The position numbers and the translations under genes are program-made. A DNA stretch of 9,647 nucleotides from Actinomycetota bacterium (GTDB taxonomy: Bacteria > Actinomycetota > Actinomycetes > Streptosporangiales > Streptosporangiaceae), in the NCBI GenBank assembly GCA_003168295.1, contig PMST01000407.1, positions 1 to 9,647 on the forward strand, in the 5' to 3' direction. The notes beneath the pieces are model-generated. The model was not told the origin of the DNA. It saw nothing but the letters and a program-made list of their open reading frames with translations, and did no database searches. Shown here one piece after another: positions 5,171 through 9,647 of this stretch (position 1 is its first letter; each line of letters begins with the position of its first letter).

Positions 5171-5294
5171 CCCGTCAATGACCCAGAAAAATATCTTTTA
5201 TAACCAATTGGCCATATCGGTTGTTGCCGGTACGTCCGCGTGCTGTGCTGGCGCGCATGAGCCGCGGTGCCCTGCCGCGGCTGGGGGGTGGCCG
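5171..5294 (+). promoter_or_regulatory. Probable promoter region of the three-gene operon
   Basis: A sharp AT-rich island (about 5183-5208) interrupts GC-rich DNA and contains TATAAC (5199-5204), a good -10 hexamer. At 17-bp spacing the -35 would be CAATGA (5176-5181), a poor match, so an activator or an alternative sigma factor may be involved. A frame runs through the island from ATG 5178, but its 39 codons look like non-coding sequence. Confidence 0.35.
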
Positions 5295-6407
5295 ATGGCC
5301 GATGACGACCGCCATCCCGTGCTGCCCGCAAGCATTACCTTCGCCAAGCCCCCTATAGTCACGGTCGGTCGCGCCCCAGCGGAGCCGTCGTGGGGCCGCG
5401 TCTTGGCCACCACGGTCAGGCTCTGGGTGTGGCGGCTGCGCTGGGCCGGTGCCGAACAGCAAACAGTGTCCGGACGGCCAAGCCGGAAATGGCTCCGCGG
5501 GCGTCCCGGGCGCCAGCGTCACCTGACGGTCCGGCCATGGCGCCTGGGCGCGCTCGTTCTGGCCCTGGTGGCCGTCACGGTGGCCGCCCTTGGGTTCACT
5601 GGCATCTTCTCTCGGACCGCTGCCCTAGCCGCGCGGCCTTCGGTCGGCACCCAAGGCGCATCTGGCCAGGATGCCGCGATGAAGGCGCAGGCACAGGCGG
5701 CTGCCTGGATCGCCGGCCAGGTGAGCAGCGACGCGATCGTCGCCTGCTATCCCGCCATGTGCGCCGCCTTGCAGGCACATGGCGTGATTCCCGGCCGACT
5801 GCTGCCGCTGGGCCGCGGGCCGGCTGGGCCGCCCAGCGCTAACGTGCTGGCGATTTCCTCCTCGACGGTCAGCCCGCTCGCTGACGAATACGCGCCCGGG
5901 ATGATCGCCAGCTTTGGTGCGGGCCGCAACCGGATAGAGGTCCGCGCGGTCGCGGCCGGCGGAGCGGCTGCCTACGAGTCCGCGCTGCGGGCTGATCTCG
6001 CCGCCCGGAAGAGCGCGGGACCTCAACTGCTCCGAAACTCGCACATCCGGTTCACCGCGCCGGAAGCCGGGCAACTCCGGGCGGGTGAGGTGGATTCCCG
6101 GTTGCTGGCGACGCTCGCGGCGCTGTCATCGGTGTACTCGTTCCGGGTGACCGCGTTCGGCGATGCCTCCCCCGGCGCTCAGATGCTCTTCCGGGAAGTG
6201 ACCATCACCACTGGCAGCACAGGAGACGAAGCGGCCGAGCTGGCAGGGGCTCGTGCCCTGGTGACGGCGCAGGCCCCTCCGTTTCTGCCCGCGCACGCCA
6301 CGATCATCCACCTGACATCCGGCCAGGCTGCGCTCAGTGTCGAGTTCGCGGCGCCGAGCCCACTTGGTTTGCTGACAGCGGTCCTGGCCGTTGACACCCA
6401 AGCTTGA
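5295..6407 (+). CDS. Single-pass membrane protein, actinobacterial hypothetical
   Basis: A 370-residue protein from ATG 5295, preceded by a GGGGGG ribosome-binding run about 8 nt upstream. An ATG at 5178 would add 39 Cys-rich residues translated from the promoter region. Residues 1-83 are Arg-rich and should be cytoplasmic, 84-105 (LGALVLALVAVTVAALGF) form one membrane helix and 106-370 should be extracytoplasmic. Conserved-looking blocks are AWIAGQVSSDAIVACYPAMCAAL with Cys151 and Cys156, spaced for a possible disulfide, then YAPGMIASFGAGRNRIEVRAV, VDSRLLATLAAL and a terminal FAAPSPLGLLTA. It resembles hypothetical proteins from related actinomycetes, but I know no function. It is followed after 20 bp by the exported DUF4397 gene, so the two may act together at the cell surface. 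Confidence 0.75.
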   Translation: MADDDRHPVLPASITFAKPPIVTVGRAPAEPSWGRVLATTVRLWVWRLRWAGAEQQTVSGRPSRKWLRGRPGRQRHLTVRPWRLGALVLALVAVTVAALGFTGIFSRTAALAARPSVGTQGASGQDAAMKAQAQAAAWIAGQVSSDAIVACYPAMCAALQAHGVIPGRLLPLGRGPAGPPSANVLAISSSTVSPLADEYAPGMIASFGAGRNRIEVRAVAAGGAAAYESALRADLAARKSAGPQLLRNSHIRFTAPEAGQLRAGEVDSRLLATLAALSSVYSFRVTAFGDASPGAQMLFREVTITTGSTGDEAAELAGARALVTAQAPPFLPAHATIIHLTSGQAALSVEFAAPSPLGLLTAVLAVDTQA

Positions 6408-6427
6408 TCCATTGAGAGGTAACAACT

Positions 6428-7306
6428 ATGAGACTGTTCCGGCATATGGCCCGGCTGGCTACGATCGCCACCCTGCTCGGAGGCACGGCTACTTTCATCG
6501 CAGCCACCTCGCCGCCCGCGTCCGCCTCGACTACCGTGCCTGCGGCGGCGCAGGACGGGTGGGTCCGGATCGCTCATTTGTCCCCCGAGGCGCCGGCCAT
6601 GGACATTTACCTGTATCCGTTCGGCAACCCCGGTCACCCGGTTGTGCTGAGGGACGTCAGCTACGGTGACGTCTCGGCCTACATGGCGGTCAGCCCGGGC
6701 CAGTACACGGTGGCGATGCGGGGCTTCGGCGCGCCCGCGACCAGCCATCCCGCGCTGATCACGAACTTCATGGTGGGCGCGCAGACGACCTACACCGTGG
6801 CGGCCCTCGGCCCGGACCCAGGCCTGCGGGTGGAGATACTGCAGAACCAGCTAGCCGCACACGCGGGTAAGGCGCTGATCCGGGTCGTCCAGGCGTCACT
6901 CAAGCAAAACCGCGTGACGGTCAGCTACGGACCCACCGTTCTCGCCCGGCAACTGGTCTTCGGCTCGGCCACGCCGTACGTGGCCGTCTCGCCGGGCGAA
7001 CAGACGATACAGCTCAGCGCGCCAGGCGAGCACACCACCGTGTCGGTCACGCTCACCGCCGACACGGTTCACACCATCGTGGTACTCGACGGTCCCTCAG
7101 GGCTGAAGGCCGATGACCTGACCGACGCGGTGGGCAGCAAGAAGATGCCGGTGGGCGGGGCGAACACCGGCTTCGGCGGGACCGCGCCACACCCGCCCGC
7201 GTCTCCTGCACCGTGGCTGCTGATCATCGCGGCCGGGGCGCTGCTGACCGCGGCGGGCTTCGCCGGCCTGCGCCGGCCACGGCGCACCGCCCCACTTCTT
7301 CGGTAG
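6428..7306 (+). CDS. Exported DUF4397 domain protein with C-terminal anchor
   Basis: A 292-residue surface protein. A signal peptide occupies residues 1 to about 34 (MRLFRHMARLATIATLLGG, ending near PASAS). The mature part has two related beta-rich repeats. The first begins WVRIAHLSPEAPAMDIYL (45-62) and contains YMAVSPGQYTVAMR; the second begins IRVVQASLKQNRVTVSY (151-167) and contains YVAVSPGEQTIQLS. This is the DUF4397 arrangement. After MPVGGANTGFGG (240-251) comes a Pro-rich spacer, a membrane helix (262-281) and a basic RRPRR tail. That end resembles a sortase sorting signal, with NTG in place of LPxTG, but no sortase is in the window; simple membrane anchoring would also fit. ATG 6428 has a GAGAGG ribosome-binding site. 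Confidence 0.87.
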   Translation: MRLFRHMARLATIATLLGGTATFIAATSPPASASTTVPAAAQDGWVRIAHLSPEAPAMDIYLYPFGNPGHPVVLRDVSYGDVSAYMAVSPGQYTVAMRGFGAPATSHPALITNFMVGAQTTYTVAALGPDPGLRVEILQNQLAAHAGKALIRVVQASLKQNRVTVSYGPTVLARQLVFGSATPYVAVSPGEQTIQLSAPGEHTTVSVTLTADTVHTIVVLDGPSGLKADDLTDAVGSKKMPVGGANTGFGGTAPHPPASPAPWLLIIAAGALLTAAGFAGLRRPRRTAPLLR

Positions 7307-7354
7307 CCGCAGTTCGGCGTGGTTGAAGGCCTGATCTGCGGGCATGGGGCCACG

Positions 7355-8530
7355 ATGAATCCTCGCAGCGTGGGCGTCGAAGAAGAACTATTGCTGGTCG
7401 AACCCGGAACGGGACGGCCTCGAGCGGTAGCGGGAACGGTACTGCGGCAGGTAAGGCAGGCCGCGGAGTCGAGCCGCGCGGCGGGCGCAGATAAGGCGGG
7501 CACGGATCAGGCGGCCGCAGATCAGGCCCGGGATGACGCGGCGAGCCTGGAAGGTGAGTTGCAGGAGCAGCAGCTGGAAACCAATTCGCAGCCGTGCCAC
7601 TCGCTCAGTGATCTTGACCGCGAGGTGCGCAGGTGCCGGGCCGCCGCCGCGGCCGCGGCCGGAAAGGCCGGAGCCCAGGTGGCAGCGCTGGCCACCTCGC
7701 CGGTCGCCGTCGAGCCCGAGCTGGTCAGCGAGAGCCGGTACCAGCGGATGTCCGAGGCCTTTGGGCTGACCGCGCACGAGCAGCTCACCTGCGGCTGTCA
7801 CGTTCACGTCGAGATCTCCTCCGACGACGAGGGCGTGTCCGTCCTGGACCGGGCCGGACCCTGGCTCGCCATCCTGCTCGCGTTGAGCGCCAACTCGCCG
7901 TTCTGGCAGGGACACGACAGTTCCTACGCGAGTTTCCGGTACCAGGCCTGGGGCCGCTGGCCGAGCTCGGGACCGACGGAACCGTTCCGGACCGCGCAGC
8001 GCTACCACCAGACCCTGGAGCAGATGATGCGGACCGGCACGCTGCTCGACACGGGCATGGTCTACTTCGACGCGCGGCTGTCCGAGCACTACCCGACCAT
8101 CGAGCTCCGCATCGCCGACGTCTGCCTGCAAGCCGAGGACACGGTGCTGGTCGCGGCGCTGGCCCGCGCGCTGGTGGAAACCGAGGCGCGAGCCGCGCGG
8201 GAGGGGCAGCCCGCCCCGGCCACCCGCATCGAGCTGCTGCGGCTGGCCGCCTGGCGGGCCAGCCGGTCCGGCCTGGATGACGACCTGCTGAACCCGATGA
8301 CCGGCCTGCCCGAGCAGGCGGCGACCGTAGCCAGCCTGCTCGTCGACCACTGCCGGGACGCACTTGACGATGCCGGAGATACCGATGCCGTTACCGAAAT
8401 GCTGAGCGCCCTGCTGGCCAGGGGGAACGGAGCGGCGTTCCAGCGCGCGGCGTTCCGCCAATCCGGTCGCCTGGCCGACGTGGTGAACAGCGTCGTCGCT
8501 GCCACCGGCAGTGACCGCTGGGTCGGCTGA
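7355..8530 (+). CDS. ybdK: Glutamate-cysteine ligase, YbdK type (GCS2, carboxylate-amine ligase)
   Basis: A 391-residue member of the GCS2 family, which joins an amine to the gamma-carboxylate of glutamate using ATP; E. coli YbdK has weak gamma-glutamylcysteine activity. Motifs in order are SVGVEEELLLV (5-15), LETNSQPCHSL (74-84), the signature CGCHVHVEI (146-154), LLALSANSPFWQGHDSSYAS (174-193), GMVYFDARLSEHYPTIELRI (234-253). ATG 7355 is chosen because SVGVEEE must lie near the N-terminus; ATG 7319 would add 12 unrelated residues. Residues 44-60 are an Ala/Asp/Gln-rich low-complexity insert. Actinomycetes make mycothiol by other enzymes, so the true substrate may be different. It follows the DUF4397 gene by 48 bp in the same orientation and is probably cotranscribed. 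Confidence 0.88.
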   Translation: MNPRSVGVEEELLLVEPGTGRPRAVAGTVLRQVRQAAESSRAAGADKAGTDQAAADQARDDAASLEGELQEQQLETNSQPCHSLSDLDREVRRCRAAAAAAAGKAGAQVAALATSPVAVEPELVSESRYQRMSEAFGLTAHEQLTCGCHVHVEISSDDEGVSVLDRAGPWLAILLALSANSPFWQGHDSSYASFRYQAWGRWPSSGPTEPFRTAQRYHQTLEQMMRTGTLLDTGMVYFDARLSEHYPTIELRIADVCLQAEDTVLVAALARALVETEARAAREGQPAPATRIELLRLAAWRASRSGLDDDLLNPMTGLPEQAATVASLLVDHCRDALDDAGDTDAVTEMLSALLARGNGAAFQRAAFRQSGRLADVVNSVVAATGSDRWVG

Positions 8531-8574
8531 CGGCGTTTCTCCTGGCTATGAGCCTGCCAGTTGGTTAGCATGAC

Positions 8575-8587
8575 GCCCGTATCGGGC
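8575..8587 (+). terminator. Small hairpin after the YbdK-type gene
   Basis: GCCCG, loop TAT and CGGGC form a 5-bp stem 44 bp after the ligase stop. It is short and lacks a T-tract. It also lies where the acyltransferase promoter or leader should be, so it may be a weak terminator or a leader structure. Confidence 0.25.
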
Positions 8588-8658
8588 TGACGGACAGTTA
8601 CCTGGCGGGGACGAGACGAACCACGAAGACACGTACACGCGCGCCCGGCCTTGACGGT

Positions 8659-9647
8659 GTGCGGGCGCTGGCCGTGCTCGCCGTCATGGGTTTTCACGAG
8701 GGCGCGTCAGAACTGTCGGGTGGCTTCCTCGGCGTCGACATCTTCTTCGTCCTGTCCGGATTCCTGATCACCGACCTGCTGGTCACCCGGTATCACACCC
8801 TCGGGCGACTGGACCTGCGGGACTTCTGGACCAGGCGGGCCCGGCGCCTGCTGCCGCCGCTCGCCGTGATGCTGGTCGTCGTCACCGCCGCGGCTTCCGT
8901 GATCGAGCCGGCCCAGGAGGCCTCGCTGCGGCTGGAGCTGCTGGCGGCGGTCACGTACACGAGTAACTGGTATCAGATCCTGCACCACGTGTCGTATTTC
9001 GCCGCCTTCAGCCAGCTCACGACACCGGCGCCGCTGGATCATCTCTGGTCGCTCGCCATCGAGGAGCAGTTTTATCTTCTCTGGCCCCTCATCTTGTGGT
9101 TTCTCCTCTTCAGACTGAACGGGCGTCGCTCACGCGTCACGGTCACCTTGCTCGCCGCGGCGGTGTCGGCGCTGGTCATGGAGCTTCAGTACACGCCAGG
9201 CGGGGACCCGTCCGCCGTCTACTACGGCACCGACACGCACGCGTCCGCGCTGCTGATCGGGGCGGCGCTGGCCCTGGCCTACCCGTTGGCCTCCCTCGCG
9301 TCCCTGTCACCGGCGCAGACCAAGCGCCTCGACGCGGCCGGCGTCGCCGGCCTCGCGGTGCTGGCCTGGGCCATCGGGCACTTCTCTGGCAACGACCCGG
9401 CGGTCTACCCGGTCGGGCTGATCCTGGCCGCGCTGGCGTCCGCCTGCCTGGTCGCCGCGGCCGCCGGCAACGGCGTCATCGCCGTCATCACCGGCCTGCC
9501 CCCGCTGCGCTGGGTCGGCGTCCGGTCCTACGGGATGTACCTGTGGCACTGGCCGGTGATAGCGCTGGCCGCCGCGCTGGCCGGATCCGGCCCCACCTCG
9601 GCCTGGGCGTGGTTCATCGAGACCGGGGTCACGATCGCCCTGGCGGC
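8659..9647 (+). CDS. Acyltransferase 3 family membrane protein (OafA/YrhL type), partial
   Basis: The frame is open from 8569 to the window end and encodes the start of a multi-pass acyltransferase that moves acyl groups onto surface sugars, lipids or other acceptors. The conserved block begins at 8644 with PGLDGVRALAVLAVMGFHEG and continues with GFLGVDIFFVLSGFLITDLL, FWTRRARRLLPP, DHLWSLAIEEQFYLLWPL and SYGMYLWHWPV. The HEG is the expected catalytic His region. Several hydrophobic segments fit the ten-helix fold. The only canonical start in frame is GTG 8659, which cuts into the PGLDG motif and has no ribosome-binding site. CTG 8602 or a mutated start (ACG 8623) are alternatives, so the 5' end is unresolved. 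The 3' end is outside the window. Confidence 0.85.
   Translation, partial: MRALAVLAVMGFHEGASELSGGFLGVDIFFVLSGFLITDLLVTRYHTLGRLDLRDFWTRRARRLLPPLAVMLVVVTAAASVIEPAQEASLRLELLAAVTYTSNWYQILHHVSYFAAFSQLTTPAPLDHLWSLAIEEQFYLLWPLILWFLLFRLNGRRSRVTVTLLAAAVSALVMELQYTPGGDPSAVYYGTDTHASALLIGAALALAYPLASLASLSPAQTKRLDAAGVAGLAVLAWAIGHFSGNDPAVYPVGLILAALASACLVAAAAGNGVIAVITGLPPLRWVGVRSYGMYLWHWPVIALAAALAGSGPTSAWAWFIETGVTIALA

Noticed and set aside
5178..5294. Earlier ATG start for the membrane protein
   Set aside because: The extra 39 residues are translated from an AT-rich promoter-like island and are Cys-rich and uncharacteristic; ATG 5295 has a good ribosome-binding site.
7388..8461. Long minus-strand frame of 357 codons opposite the ligase
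   Set aside because: It is the antisense shadow of a gene with clear GCS2 motifs.
8570..8590. Six-codon ATG peptide (MTPVSG) before the acyltransferase
   Set aside because: It has no ribosome-binding site and no attenuator-like codon content, so there is no support for a leader peptide.
1..9647. CRISPR arrays, insertion sequences or rRNA
   Set aside because: I saw no regularly spaced repeats, no transposase frame and no rRNA segments.

Overview
The window comes from a high-GC actinomycete chromosome. GC-rich third codon positions, a tRNA gene with encoded CCA, an SCO6745-family protein, a DUF4397 surface protein and AICE-style integrase and UTRA fragments all point to Actinomycetota, probably a Streptosporangiales- or Streptomycetales-like soil organism. 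The genus cannot be resolved from the sequence alone.

Left flank (1-1259): the last 27 codons of a LuxR/NarL-type response regulator run tail-to-tail into, and overlap, a SAM-dependent methyltransferase on the minus strand. Divergent from the methyltransferase is a small membrane-protein gene whose two halves lie in different frames (an extra G near 1106-1108). Its stop codon falls inside the attachment-site repeat.

Integrated element (about 1256-3921): a perfect 61-bp direct repeat (1256-1316 and 3861-3921) brackets about 2.6 kb. The right copy is the 3' half of an intact minus-strand tRNA-Arg(ACG) plus 16 bp of flank. The left copy is the displaced original 3' half. Identity stops exactly at the 5' edge of the anticodon loop, which is the expected footprint of a tyrosine-recombinase element in a tRNA gene. 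Next to the tRNA lies the C-terminal third of a tyrosine integrase. The element also holds a complete DUF151 (bifunctional nuclease) gene with a good promoter, a small minus-strand HTH protein, a GntR/UTRA C-terminal fragment and a complete HIT-family protein overlapping that fragment. No replication, transfer or excisionase gene and no intact integrase is visible, so it looks like a decayed, immobile remnant. A 10-mer (CGCAGGTCAG) recurs four times in it.

Right flank (3922-9647): after the tRNA and an unusual palindromic cluster in its leader come an SCO6745-family gene with a hairpin terminator, then a probable three-gene operon: a single-pass membrane protein with an extracytoplasmic domain, an exported DUF4397 protein with a C-terminal anchor, and a YbdK-type glutamate-cysteine ligase. 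The window ends inside an acyltransferase-3 gene whose frame has no canonical start upstream of its conserved N-terminal motif.

Apart from the operon the genes do not form one obvious pathway. The clearest biological story is the tRNA-Arg insertion and its eroded contents.
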